Virus record (IMG/VR): IMGVR_UViG_3300010354_000741
Coordinates: 1-22,352 of that record
Reading direction: 5' to 3' (one strand)
From: a virus
Length of the DNA stretch: 22,352 bases
The position numbers and the translations under genes were made by a program. The notes below the pieces were generated by a model, which saw only the letters and a program-made list of their open reading frames with translations, did not search any database and had not been told where the DNA came from. Position 1 is the stretch's first letter, and each line of letters starts with the position of its first letter. Below, piece after piece: positions 16,901 to 22,352 of this stretch.

Positions 16901-17755
16901 GCAGTTGATACGAACACAAACCTAACTACAACAACAACGCTCGACACGAAGACGGGGGACGTTGTAATTACGGTTACGGATACGAAGACCGGCGACGTAA
17001 TTGATAAAGAAGTTACAGTCGTCACCGAACTTAGCCCTGAAGAAGTTGCGCTGCTTACGGTTACGGACCCCCGCACTAAAACTCAAACCCCTACCGTTCG
17101 GCCACAACAGCAACCAGCGGCGAGCTCAGGTTTGCTGCTCGGAACCGCCTTGGCCGCTGCGAACCCTGAAGACTGGCTAGGGGGTAAACTACTAAGCAGT
17201 AAAGAACGCGATAAGTTCTACGACCCCCTTGCCGAGTTAAAAGCCCTTCAACAAGACTCACAACAACAAACCCAGCCCGAGCCGGCTGGAGCCTTAGCGG
17301 AGCGTGCGATGCCCGTCAAACCTTACTACTCATACGGTGAAGAACCCTCGATTGATGAAATTCTTGGGTTGCCCGGTGAAGACTCTTCAAGTTATAATGA
17401 AGAGGAAGAAGACACCGTACCCGTATTCAAGTCCGGCGGAAGGGTTTCTCCGCTCAACATCCAGATGATGTACGCAAAAGGTGGGCACACACGTGAAGAC
17501 TTCCGTAGCGGAAAACATGTTGCGGGTCCCGGCGACGGCCAGTCAGATGATATACCGGCGTGGCTCGCGGATGGGGAGTTTGTGTTTCCGGCGGATGTTG
17601 TTAGCGCCCTGGGCAACGGATCAACTAAAGCCGGAACTGAAAAGCTCTACGACATGATGCACGAAATACGACGTCGCGCCCGCTCCAAACACCCCAAAGA
17701 CTTACCGCCCCCGGCGTTGAAGTCCCCGTTAGATTACGTCAAGAAGGGTAGGTAA
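10901..17755 (+). CDS. Giant mosaic virion protein (2284 aa), putative internal/ejection protein
   Basis: Modules in order. An N-terminal helical region has three GALSN motifs (to about residue 150). Residues about 164-203 (YTRLYPDLVAAGI...AKRHYAIYGANEKR) and 208-255 (LYRDILGREADPGGLSHW) form a DUF4214-type pair. Residues 338-461 are two helical repeats. About 710-860 is a Gly/Ala-rich hydrophobic stretch, possibly membrane-active. About 952-1032 are RTX-like GGTGNDSV repeats. About 1236-1275 is a FNDAYALAREKLG...FTWQGKDYVA motif. About 1350-1620 is a long amphipathic region. Residues 1796-1932 are a Thr-Thr-Gly-Ala tract, followed by Thr/Asp-rich strands. Finally, about 2175-2284 is a conserved phage virion C-terminus (KSGGRVSPL, GPGDGQSDDIPAWLADGEFV, then a basic tail). 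Size, position after the nozzle-like gene and Ala/Gln richness fit an internal protein ejected to guide DNA entry, but no catalytic motif is seen and a tail or fibre role is possible. Confidence 0.65.
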   Translation: MAYTPEQYAAAAQFILANLNNPDLIASTASSLGLSANDLLTAAQTVAPNLTLEDVSGYFKQANTAYQPPAVTGGLPATNAGALSNDSASTSGALSNQVTSTPLGGDKAIPTGALPTTDLTTKAVDTKGALSNQNVATTTQTASGPTDNWMAGSAFDPSLIPADFNWQVYTRLYPDLVAAGIDTPEEAKRHYAIYGANEKRQFAQETPNVDAVKQLYRDILGREADPGGLSHWASAFGSEVSPEERAAFQNAAAAELAQRTAPLSSVTSTSTPALTSTAGATVDPRVLEVKTYWEQTTGDKTYGGQTDEQILKYITENPTTYKQTVGEAAANLNRSNTIRDAFLSIYEHPKKSSYEKAQEIKALAASSKVSPTEIANVLGFTGQDGVALLNTFLNQPDPTMAAIKTSVANIYYNKDLTDQQKAQQINQFASTNKVSRDQIATALGISSANLNTYLDQDPTVISSLLATANDSSYKPENYTYATDSDGMQYRVLSEQGIAAQRARADAGRRLEALGYELFDPDGPAYTDDFGTVNEKPAVWLSPQEAARTTGTKINNQLRNQAYVQNTDYLASQLSPLANQLRQKLDAVNASGNLVANQPARYYNEVANRLTQRTGITDLNDVAVRKLEGRWIDAGGDPPVSYFIRSGSNQIELDDEEIYSKKTGQVYGQGSFINLGTFGNQQDETSALLSVGPDGKLKLDAGYAHEGEEWRDWIAPLSIITAPFTVGSSLAALGGAEAALLAAESGIAAGGLGVAGAGYGAGALGAGSLASAITSQLPAELVEAGRTLYNTFNTVKPYIQGANAFYQLSQGNIANALLSGLDVAGGAGIAGAKELGQALSVGMAAKNGNYLPALQAFLNQTGVGGELANTKIAGNFTIGDAISGAKFINAARSGDTTQILTELSSLTKSQDLKVAAAASSFIKTLENPNATAFDIAMSANGVANALNTSASKVTGGQATVTGGTGNDSVTGAAGNDTVTGSDVIDEYNVTGDGGALSTLTVTGGTGNDSVRGGLSSTSVTGGTGNDSVAGALGTLTASSNPTEDEQISLAQTNQTINSLLRDFSATGSTIEPTDLADSLRLLKDPSGKPIAESEVTRLVNTAVMNRTGVDIMNQYSKIDPEFGTPGIERKTAIDRMVAAGFSSERANNLLNDIDAQNAIKLENKLNVQSAYSNFISGQGTEKQLRSALTSADYTDAEINNLITRGNAVIEGKRLTTGEQAQERASQLPDIRAEIAGKSNFNDAYALAREKLGPGATFTWQGKDYVASSATERPDLTSTTTTTTTGSSTTASQADTSQQNTTQTAQSGQTVQVAGPGGRTFTVKLPLSQQQVADKNASGMLYNLDAVLDEIGNNLSTLAQANHQAAVSYLKNNPNSPWTQSVSTAYEAAGTTMRDLVGGGVLALGNKPLAFDIIKGGEDLIKLGQSIGTGPQDSANWEETTRLVQATTDPFAKIGIVAGRILDGNSGLGRQVEVELRQELPGIFLGGGTVKGALVASGLFDVGETGGSATIEGYQQAINEGKPHEQALAEGRRRGLAEGATELVVQATLGKITDVALGRVTSLGGKAATRIGSETVEETLQEGLGSVAGDVATGRAVGANSAWTKAVLGGYTGKGTALTTAGVSTAQDISESSRPPPGSDPEAVSRSLGTIQTIYGDSKAQQVVNTLTSSSDLAASGQQIATSLSNVLGDDAASTISNNLVANFGLSSASNTLQGQGVTLNNLSTVVGKTDAGNNITLGDALGASITGNGQKVAASTVVGTKADGTNLTLGDLATTIKTSTGAATSGASTGAVTGDLTTGATTGATTGATTGSTTGATTGAITGATGATGATGATTGATTGATAGATTGATTGAGTGATTGATTGATTGATTGATAGTATGATTGATTGATTGSTTGATTGATTGATTGVTTGATTGATTGTATGTATGASTGTDTAGSVVTDVKSDTTTGATVITSTDVSTGTDTKVTIGANTGIDTSVVTSTDGTISTEVNTNTGITTNVAVDTNTNLTTTTTLDTKTGDVVITVTDTKTGDVIDKEVTVVTELSPEEVALLTVTDPRTKTQTPTVRPQQQPAASSGLLLGTALAAANPEDWLGGKLLSSKERDKFYDPLAELKALQQDSQQQTQPEPAGALAERAMPVKPYYSYGEEPSIDEILGLPGEDSSSYNEEEEDTVPVFKSGGRVSPLNIQMMYAKGGHTREDFRSGKHVAGPGDGQSDDIPAWLADGEFVFPADVVSALGNGSTKAGTEKLYDMMHEIRRRARSKHPKDLPPPALKSPLDYVKKGR
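11912..12283 (+). repeat. Two ~60-residue helical repeats within the giant protein
   Basis: Residues 338-401 and 402-461 share the pattern IY...KAQ-I--A---KVS---IA--LG-----LN-(F/Y)L-Q-DP. The copies agree in motif order and length but are well diverged at DNA level, indicating an old duplication. A weaker relative may exist at the N-terminus of the protein (LNNPDLIASTASSLGLSAND). Confidence 0.65.
13754..13996 (+). repeat. RTX-like Gly/Asp repeats within the giant protein
   Basis: Residues about 952-1032 contain GGTGNDSVT directly followed by GAAGNDTVT, two adjacent nine-residue units of the GGxGxDxUx type, and two more VTGG-TGNDSV units spaced further apart. The DNA around each TGNDSV is nearly the same. 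Such repeats bind calcium in secreted bacterial proteins. Four units is few, so calcium binding is only a possibility. Confidence 0.7.
16286..16698 (+). repeat. 12-base / tetrapeptide (Thr-Thr-Gly-Ala) repeat tract in the giant gene
   Basis: About 35 tandem units encode TTGA, with variants TTGS, TAGA, TTGV, GTGA and ATGT. A short run drops to the three-residue unit TGA near 16367-16395. Third codon positions vary widely (ggagcaacaacc, ggcgcaaccacg), so the protein sequence is kept while the DNA has drifted. The tract spans residues about 1796-1932. It is not a CRISPR array: there are no spacers and the frame is coding. Confidence 0.92.
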
Positions 17756-17761
17756 CAAATC

Positions 17762-18802
17762 ATGGCCGGTTTATTCGAAGGCTCAGCCCCAGATCCCGTC
17801 GAGCTCAGTAAAAGCTCGGTAACTAAAACCCCCGAGTACCTTACAAATTACCTCACGCAACTTGCGTCGGCGGGTATGGGGGCGCTCGGAACCGTAACAC
17901 CCGGCACGCCGGCTTCCGGATCAACCCCAGGCACCCCGCCGACGGTAACGCCGTTTACCGGACAAAATTTGATTGCCGAGCGTCCTGATTTTTATAAAAA
18001 TCTGATGACTCCGGCAGCCGGCGCAGACCTTCCGACTGCGGCTGATCTTACGCGTTATCAGTCACCGCTCGACACCGCCGCCACAACGGCGGCTTATGCT
18101 CAAGGGGTTGACGCCGCCGACATTAGCAAGTTTTATGACTTAAACCAGCAAGAAGTCATTGACGAGATGCAACGTCAGTCTGACATCAACGTTCAGCGTA
18201 ATCTTCTTCCTGCGTTGCGCACTTTAGGTATGGGGGGTCTTGGCGGGGCTTCGGGTTCGCGGCGGACTTATGATATTTCTGGTCAGGCTTTAGCGGATGT
18301 AGCTTCGAATCTTCAATCGCAACAAACCGCCGCTCGCACCGCCGGCCTTAAACAAGCCATCGATGCCGCCCTACGCGAGCAAGCCACTCAGCAAGGTCTA
18401 GTGAGCGGGCTGAGCTCATTAGGGTCAACCGAGGCAACCGCTGCTCAAAACGCGGTTAAATCTTTATATGATCTTGGAACTGCAGATTTGGCGTATAAGC
18501 AATCTTTAATCGACGCGCCCGTAAAACGGGCTTTAAACGTTGCGGAAATCATGCGCGGTTACCAGTACCCCACAACGGTTGATGAAACAAAAGAGGAACT
18601 ACCCACTAACTTTAGCCCCTCCGCATTGCAGCAAATTGCGGGTCTTGGAACATTGGTTGGCGCGGCGTTTCCGGCAGGGGGCGGCGGCCTTGGAAATAAA
18701 ATTATTACCGGCATAGAAAACATTTTTAGCGGGGCTCAAAACCAATATCCTGAAATTGCGTACCCAGGCGGAGCTCCGATTGTTGACCGAAGCGAAGGTT
18801 AA
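17762..18802 (+). CDS. Putative internal virion / minor structural protein (346 aa)
   Basis: A soluble, Ala/Gln/Leu-rich protein. It has a Pro/Thr/Gly linker (about residues 43-68). A helical core follows (about 95-220): LTRYQSPLDTAATTAAYAQG, then DLNQQEVIDEMQRQSDINVQRNLLPALRTLGM and a GGLGGASGSRR turn. This resembles a widespread phage virion domain in which a helix with N-P-Y-x-Q-x-V-D-type residues precedes a Gly-rich G-G-S-R motif. The C-terminus has a Gly-rich hydrophobic patch (QQIAGLGTLVGAAFPAGGGGLG, about 289-310) that could touch membranes. The ATG follows the giant gene by six bases with a weak GGTAGG site. Its place between two other large helical virion-type genes suggests that they form one ejection or internal core complex, though tail-tip localisation is also possible. 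Confidence 0.62.
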   Translation: MAGLFEGSAPDPVELSKSSVTKTPEYLTNYLTQLASAGMGALGTVTPGTPASGSTPGTPPTVTPFTGQNLIAERPDFYKNLMTPAAGADLPTAADLTRYQSPLDTAATTAAYAQGVDAADISKFYDLNQQEVIDEMQRQSDINVQRNLLPALRTLGMGGLGGASGSRRTYDISGQALADVASNLQSQQTAARTAGLKQAIDAALREQATQQGLVSGLSSLGSTEATAAQNAVKSLYDLGTADLAYKQSLIDAPVKRALNVAEIMRGYQYPTTVDETKEELPTNFSPSALQQIAGLGTLVGAAFPAGGGGLGNKIITGIENIFSGAQNQYPEIAYPGGAPIVDRSEG

Positions 18803-18805
18803 GTC

Positions 18806-20455
18806 ATGAGTACTTCCAAAGGCGCATTGCCCGTTTCTTATAACACCGAAACGCCGGGTGAAAAGAAAAGTCTTGAAGAGTTTTTACGCATTCAAGATGA
18901 ATTGGAGCAGGCGCTCAACAATCGGCAACAGCTTTTTGACCCGGTCATGCTCGCTATGGCGCAGGGGTTTTTAGCGCCCACAAAGACCGGAAAGTTCGGC
19001 GAGGCGCTCGGCAATGTGGCCGCGCTGGTTGGCCCTGCGCAGCAAGCCGAAGAAAAGCGCAGACTGGAAAACATCGCTATGCGTCGTGAGTTAGCCGCCG
19101 CGAAATTAGGCGCTCAGCAAGCCAGTCGCGACGAAGCTATGTTGCGTGGGTTGATGGGCTCACCCTCAGCTGCGCCCGCCAGCCTTACGACCCCCGAAGG
19201 GGTCGGGACGCCCGCTCAAGCGCCTGCCAGTGCGCCGGGGGCTACGCCTCAGGCCGCCGGGCCAGCCACTTTAGCCCCGGAGGGTGCGCCTGTGGTGGGT
19301 GCGCCGCTAGCGTCCCGACCGGATGAGAAGATTCCTGAGGGGACGTTCCTTGACAAGATATCGCCCCAACAGCTCAGCGTAATGAGCATAAGCACCAACC
19401 CTCGGGTTCAGGGGTTCGCGAAAACGGTGCTTCAGTTGCGCGAAGATCAGCGCAAAAATTTCATGGTTGTAAACGGCAACATCGTCGACACCCGCACCAA
19501 TAAAGTAGTTTATCAGGGTCCAGAAGAGCAAAAAGAAGCCACTTTCGCCGGCATTGAAGGCACATTCCGCATGACCCCCAGCGAACGCGCAGCAATTGTG
19601 AAAGAGATTGGGGCGCTTCCCCCAGAGCAACGCGACGCCCGGCTGCGCGAGCTGTTGAAAGGACTACCCACCTCTGAGCAGCTCGCCGCAAAAGCGGACC
19701 TTCTTAAGTCACGGGCTAAAGGCGAGGGCGAAGAAGAGCAAGCAATCATCGCGGCGGGCGCAGGCGCGTCAAATCAGATTCTTCCGGCGCGGTCAGTTTT
19801 GTCGTTCGCGGAAGACCCCAAACTCCGTGACGCTTTCGGCGTAACGTCTGAACCCACTGTCCTGAACGCCATTGCGGAGGCGGTTCGTGTGGGGCTTACG
19901 ACGCCCGGCGGCAGCATAGGGTTCGCGGGCATCGACGAAGCCATAGCGAATCTCAAACTCACGCCCGAGCAGAAACGTGCCCGTCAGATGGTGGCTCGAG
20001 AACTGGCGATGCTTAACTTGGCGTACCGCCGAACTTATCTTCAGGGGCAGGGTTCAGTCTCAAATATGGAAGGCGAGGTCACGGCGCTGCTCGGCGGGTC
20101 GTTGTCAGACACCCCTGAGGCGTTGGCTGCTAAAGCTAAGTTGATCATCGCTCGGGCTGAGTTTGACAAAAAGGCCCGCGCAGGTTGGCTAAAGGCCCGT
20201 GAGCGCGGTGAGACAGTTTATCAGTTCAAAGACTCAGAAGGCTACACATCGGCGCTCGCCGAGCTTGATGAGAGAGCTAAAGAAATTCGAGACGAAATGA
20301 TCGCCAAGGCCTCAAAGCGTCCGGGCGGAAGTCAAGCCAGCTCAACCGCAAAACCCTCCTCAGCCGCACCCGACCGCAGCGGCGCAACGGTTCAGGGCAG
20401 TAAAGGAGTTTGGGTCCGAGAAGCTAACGGCAGTTTGACTCTGAAAAAAGAGTAG
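18806..20455 (+). CDS. Putative internal virion protein (549 aa)
   Basis: This is a long helical, charged protein without signal peptide or membrane segment. The N-terminus has FLRIQDELEQALNNRQQLFD followed by MLAMAQGFLAPTKTGKFGEALG (about residues 47-68), a pattern I recall from phage virion genes near internal core proteins. A coiled-coil stretch (about 78-107) leads into an Ala/Pro linker (about 114-165). Further on are MVVNGNIVDTRTNKVVYQGP (about 220-240), a helical segment LPPEQRDARLRELLKGLP, and a C-terminal helical domain with YLQGQGSVSNMEGEV (about 414-428) and TPEALAAKAKLIIARAEFD. A GAAGG site precedes the ATG, which lies three bases after the previous stop. A DNA-ejection or scaffold-like role is inferred from position and composition; no enzyme motif is seen. 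Confidence 0.62.
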   Translation: MSTSKGALPVSYNTETPGEKKSLEEFLRIQDELEQALNNRQQLFDPVMLAMAQGFLAPTKTGKFGEALGNVAALVGPAQQAEEKRRLENIAMRRELAAAKLGAQQASRDEAMLRGLMGSPSAAPASLTTPEGVGTPAQAPASAPGATPQAAGPATLAPEGAPVVGAPLASRPDEKIPEGTFLDKISPQQLSVMSISTNPRVQGFAKTVLQLREDQRKNFMVVNGNIVDTRTNKVVYQGPEEQKEATFAGIEGTFRMTPSERAAIVKEIGALPPEQRDARLRELLKGLPTSEQLAAKADLLKSRAKGEGEEEQAIIAAGAGASNQILPARSVLSFAEDPKLRDAFGVTSEPTVLNAIAEAVRVGLTTPGGSIGFAGIDEAIANLKLTPEQKRARQMVARELAMLNLAYRRTYLQGQGSVSNMEGEVTALLGGSLSDTPEALAAKAKLIIARAEFDKKARAGWLKARERGETVYQFKDSEGYTSALAELDERAKEIRDEMIAKASKRPGGSQASSTAKPSSAAPDRSGATVQGSKGVWVREANGSLTLKKE

Positions 20456-20459
20456 AGCG

Positions 20460-22043
20460 ATGGAAGACAAAAAACTCAGCAAACCTGAACGTTACAATAA
20501 CCCTGGGGCGCTACGTCCGTTCAAGGTCATTTACGAAGGTCAGGTTGACGTTGACCCAGACGGCTTTGCTATTTTCGAGACTTCCGAAGCGGGTCGTCGC
20601 GCCCTGATCAAGCAGATTGAAACCCAGATTAAACGCGGCGAAAACACCGTAGACACTTTTCTAAACAGATACGCACCGCCGGGAAAAGAAAACCCGCCAG
20701 CCAACCGAGATAATTACCGTGTGGCTTTAGCCGAACATTTAGGGCTTAAAAGCACTGATCAACCGTTCCCTGAAGGCTCAACTGAACGCATCGCCGACGC
20801 TATTACTAAATTTGAAAGCGGCAGTGCATGGGGTAAACCTCCCGCAGCGTCTCAGGAGTCAGATGCGAAAGAAACCGTTAGTCAGCCCACGTTGGGTGAA
20901 AAGTTTTCTCAACTAGGCGAAGACGCTAAAAACCTCGCCCTTAAGACCGTTGAAGAATACCCCACCACCACTCGCGTTGTAAGTGATCTGATTGGTGCTG
21001 AGGCCGGACGGCGATTGAATGTAGCCGGGGAAATGGGTCGGCGGCGTTTTGTGCTTGAGAAAAGCCGCATGCAGGCCGCTGACCGGGCCGCTGCCCGAGC
21101 CGCAGAGCAAGCCGCCCGACAAGCAGCACAAAACGTTGAGGTTCTTCCCGCAACCTCCCGTCCCCCCGGCCCGGTGTCGGTTCCTGGTGCGGGGGCGGCC
21201 CCACCGCCCGGCCCAGTTGCTGCGGGGCCGAACGTCCCTGTGGGCCCAGCGGACGCGGGCCGAATGGCACCGGGGCAGACCGGGCAAATGGTCTACAACT
21301 ACGGAAAAGCCGCCGGCCTGACTGATATAGAAGCCGCCCGCGCCCTCGACATGACTAAGCAAACCGGCGGCGTACATGACTTGTCGACGGGTCGGCGCGA
21401 AGGTCTGCAGCGCGTTCAGAGTATGTTTCCCGGTGAGCGGTATGTTGAAAATCCGCGTTTCGGCGGCCTTATGACCCCAGACTCAGGAGCCGGCGGCGGC
21501 CCTAGAGCTTCTTACGTTATGAACCAGCCCCCGCAGTCTTCCGCAACGCCGCTTGGCGGACCGCCTCAGCAGCCTACGCTTAGGGCGTTGCCTCCGCCTG
21601 AGCGTATTCCAAACGCCCCGATTGAGCCGCCGTTACAAGCTCAACCTTCCGCACCGAGCGGGCCTTCGGCGCTTTCTCAAGCGGCGAAAAACGTCTCACA
21701 GAACGTAAATGCGGGCGTTAGGGCATTTCCTGGGGTCGCAGGATTTTTAGGCGGCCTAGGGACGGTTGACTTGGGCCAAGAGGCTTATAGTCGTTTTTCG
21801 AAAGGCGACGCCCCAGGAGGCTTTTTAGCCGCTGCGGGGTCTGGGGCTTCGGCGCTGTCGTTATTTCCGTTCCCCGCAACAAAAGTTCCGTCAACCTTTT
21901 TAGCCATTGCTTCACCGTTGGCGCTTTACGCTTACGATAAGCTGAAGAATCGCGCCGTTTCTCAAGCCAAAGGATACGGCTCGCTGTTAGCCGGGGCCGA
22001 GCTCCCCGCACCGTCAATCTATTCCGGTTATTCGAATCCCTGA
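20460..22043 (+). CDS. Putative virion protein with NNPGALR-type N-terminal domain (527 aa)
   Basis: The N-terminal 120 residues carry RYNNPGALRP, DGFAIFETSEAGRRALIKQI, GENTVDTFLNRYAPPGKENP, NYRVALAEHLGL and ERIADAITKFE. This set recalls the (N)NPGN(L/I)R-type domain of phage structural proteins, which is often suspected to degrade cell wall; catalytic residues cannot be assigned here. An Ala/Arg coiled-coil helix (about 196-222) and a Pro/Gly-rich linker follow. About 278-350 has a conserved-looking MVYNYGKAAGLTDIEAARALDM and YVENPRFGGLMTPDSG segment. The C-terminus has two or three hydrophobic stretches (about 420-500). It is the last gene before the terminator and closes the virion operon. 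An ejected protein that opens the peptidoglycan and inserts in the inner membrane would fit this layout, but that is inference. Confidence 0.6.
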   Translation: MEDKKLSKPERYNNPGALRPFKVIYEGQVDVDPDGFAIFETSEAGRRALIKQIETQIKRGENTVDTFLNRYAPPGKENPPANRDNYRVALAEHLGLKSTDQPFPEGSTERIADAITKFESGSAWGKPPAASQESDAKETVSQPTLGEKFSQLGEDAKNLALKTVEEYPTTTRVVSDLIGAEAGRRLNVAGEMGRRRFVLEKSRMQAADRAAARAAEQAARQAAQNVEVLPATSRPPGPVSVPGAGAAPPPGPVAAGPNVPVGPADAGRMAPGQTGQMVYNYGKAAGLTDIEAARALDMTKQTGGVHDLSTGRREGLQRVQSMFPGERYVENPRFGGLMTPDSGAGGGPRASYVMNQPPQSSATPLGGPPQQPTLRALPPPERIPNAPIEPPLQAQPSAPSGPSALSQAAKNVSQNVNAGVRAFPGVAGFLGGLGTVDLGQEAYSRFSKGDAPGGFLAAAGSGASALSLFPFPATKVPSTFLAIASPLALYAYDKLKNRAVSQAKGYGSLLAGAELPAPSIYSGYSNP

Positions 22044-22061
22044 GTGTTGGGTGTCTCCTTG

Positions 22062-22092
22062 CCGCCTTCTTCAGTCCTTTCAAAGGCGGTTT
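22062..22092 (+). terminator. Weak hairpin upstream of the main terminator
   Basis: CCGCCTT (22062-22068) pairs with AAGGCGG (22083-22089) around a 14-base loop, followed by only three T. It may fold before or with the stronger hairpin at 22094, forming a tandem termination region, or may have no role. Confidence 0.4.
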
Positions 22093-22093
22093 C

Positions 22094-22124
22094 ACCCTCA
22101 AGTTGAAAAACTTGAGGGTTTTTT
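22094..22124 (+). terminator. Strong intrinsic terminator of the virion operon
   Basis: A perfect 11-base-pair stem (22094-22104 with 22109-22119) closes a GAAA tetraloop and runs into six T (22119-22124). It lies 50 bases after the last virion gene and next to the stop of the convergent - strand gene. No matching run of A precedes the stem, so it is oriented for the + strand. Confidence 0.93.
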
Positions 22125-22352
22125 CTACCTGTGCTTTGACATATAAAGCCATCGCGCCATGAGAAGCGCCTCAGCCCGGTCGACGTATTTCTTGAGGTTG
22201 AGCGGTGCTTCGGGGTAGGTTCTGATCGCGTACGCTCGACACAGCTCTTTATCAGAGCTCAGTTGAAAATACTTTTTCCAAGTCGAAGGCGTTACGTACA
22301 CTACGTGAAGTCGCGTGGCGGAAACCGCTGCTCGAGCCACACCGAACGAATC
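22125..22352 (-). CDS. RuvC-like Holliday-junction resolvase, C-terminal part (partial)
   Basis: The - strand frame enters from the right edge and ends with TAG (complement of 22125-22127), giving about 75 residues. The sequence DSFGVARAAVSATRLHVVYV, then TPSTWKKYFQLSSDKELCRAYAIRTYPEA, and the final KKYVDRAEALLMARWLY match the C-terminal half of RuvC-type resolvases in phages. They carry the family's TPxxWKK, DKE and DxAEALL features. The last Asp (in YVDRAEALL) corresponds to a metal-binding catalytic Asp of the family; the usual DH/DG pair is here D-R. The N-terminal acidic residues lie beyond the window. These enzymes cut four-way junctions during phage recombination or before packaging. 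The gene converges on the virion operon, implying opposite transcription of the replication/recombination genes. Confidence 0.82.
   Translation of the reverse strand, partial: DSFGVARAAVSATRLHVVYVTPSTWKKYFQLSSDKELCRAYAIRTYPEAPLNLKKYVDRAEALLMARWLYMSKHR

Noticed and set aside
16144-17076. A 310-residue open frame on the - strand rich in Pro-Val-Val-Ala repeats
   Set aside because: It mirrors the 12-base repeat tract of the + strand giant gene. A repeat whose length is a multiple of three keeps other frames open too, and there is no ribosome site or gene context for it.
19188-19205. A GC-rich hairpin (7-base stem, CGAA loop) in the gene at 18806-20455
   Set aside because: It lies in an Ala/Pro linker coding region with no following T-run, so a terminator is not supported.
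21718-22152. A 144-residue basic open frame on the - strand at the convergent junction
   Set aside because: It lies almost wholly antisense to the last virion gene, and its sequence is Arg/Lys/Leu noise with no motif.

Overview
The window looks like the structural and lysis half of a tailed bacteriophage (Caudoviricetes), most likely a short-tailed podovirus-like phage. The evidence is a tightly packed, one-direction block of virion genes. It holds repetitive tail-fibre proteins, a holin/endolysin cassette, a head-tail adaptor of the SU10/gp4-like kind, a tail-nozzle-like protein of the P22 gp10 kind, and a run of large Ala/Gly/Gln-rich proteins of the internal-virion (DNA-ejection) kind. I see no tape-measure, baseplate, integrase, tRNA or rRNA gene. 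Several small proteins are of types I associate with uncultured aquatic phages; that is memory, not a search. The host cannot be named from the sequence.

Layout, left to right on the + strand. (1) 1-211 is the 3' end of an unrecognised gene that overlaps the next start (TAATG). (2) 211-4638 holds two tail-fibre-like genes; the second carries a tandem duplication of about 285 residues. (3) 4660-6491 holds small proteins and a lysis cassette. It comprises a coiled-coil plus single-TM XhlA-like protein, a three-TM holin-like protein, a hidden 56-residue coiled-coil ORF, a GH24 endolysin, and a 53-residue basic protein. The hidden ORF overlaps the 5' part of the endolysin reading frame in another frame. 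(4) 6498-10901 is the tail-machine block: adaptor, fibre-like structural protein, nozzle-like protein with two inserted Gly-Ser-Gly-Tyr modules, and a conserved 81-residue protein. (5) 10901-22043 encodes four putative internal-virion proteins. The first has 2284 residues and combines a DUF4214-type module, helical repeats, RTX-like nonapeptides, a long Thr-Thr-Gly-Ala repeat tract and a conserved phage virion C-terminus.

The + strand block ends at a strong intrinsic terminator (22094-22124). A RuvC-like Holliday-junction resolvase gene begins on the - strand beyond the window edge and converges on that terminator. This suggests that replication/recombination genes are transcribed in the opposite direction on the other side of the junction.

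The + strand genes are spaced by 0-25 bases or overlap by 1-4 bases (apart from the deeper coiled-coil/endolysin overlap), so they probably form one or a few long late transcripts with translational coupling. No convincing promoter was seen. The points most worth a second look are the mosaic giant virion protein, the overlapping coiled-coil/endolysin arrangement and the duplicated fibre modules. I did not find a clearly new defence or mobile system here.
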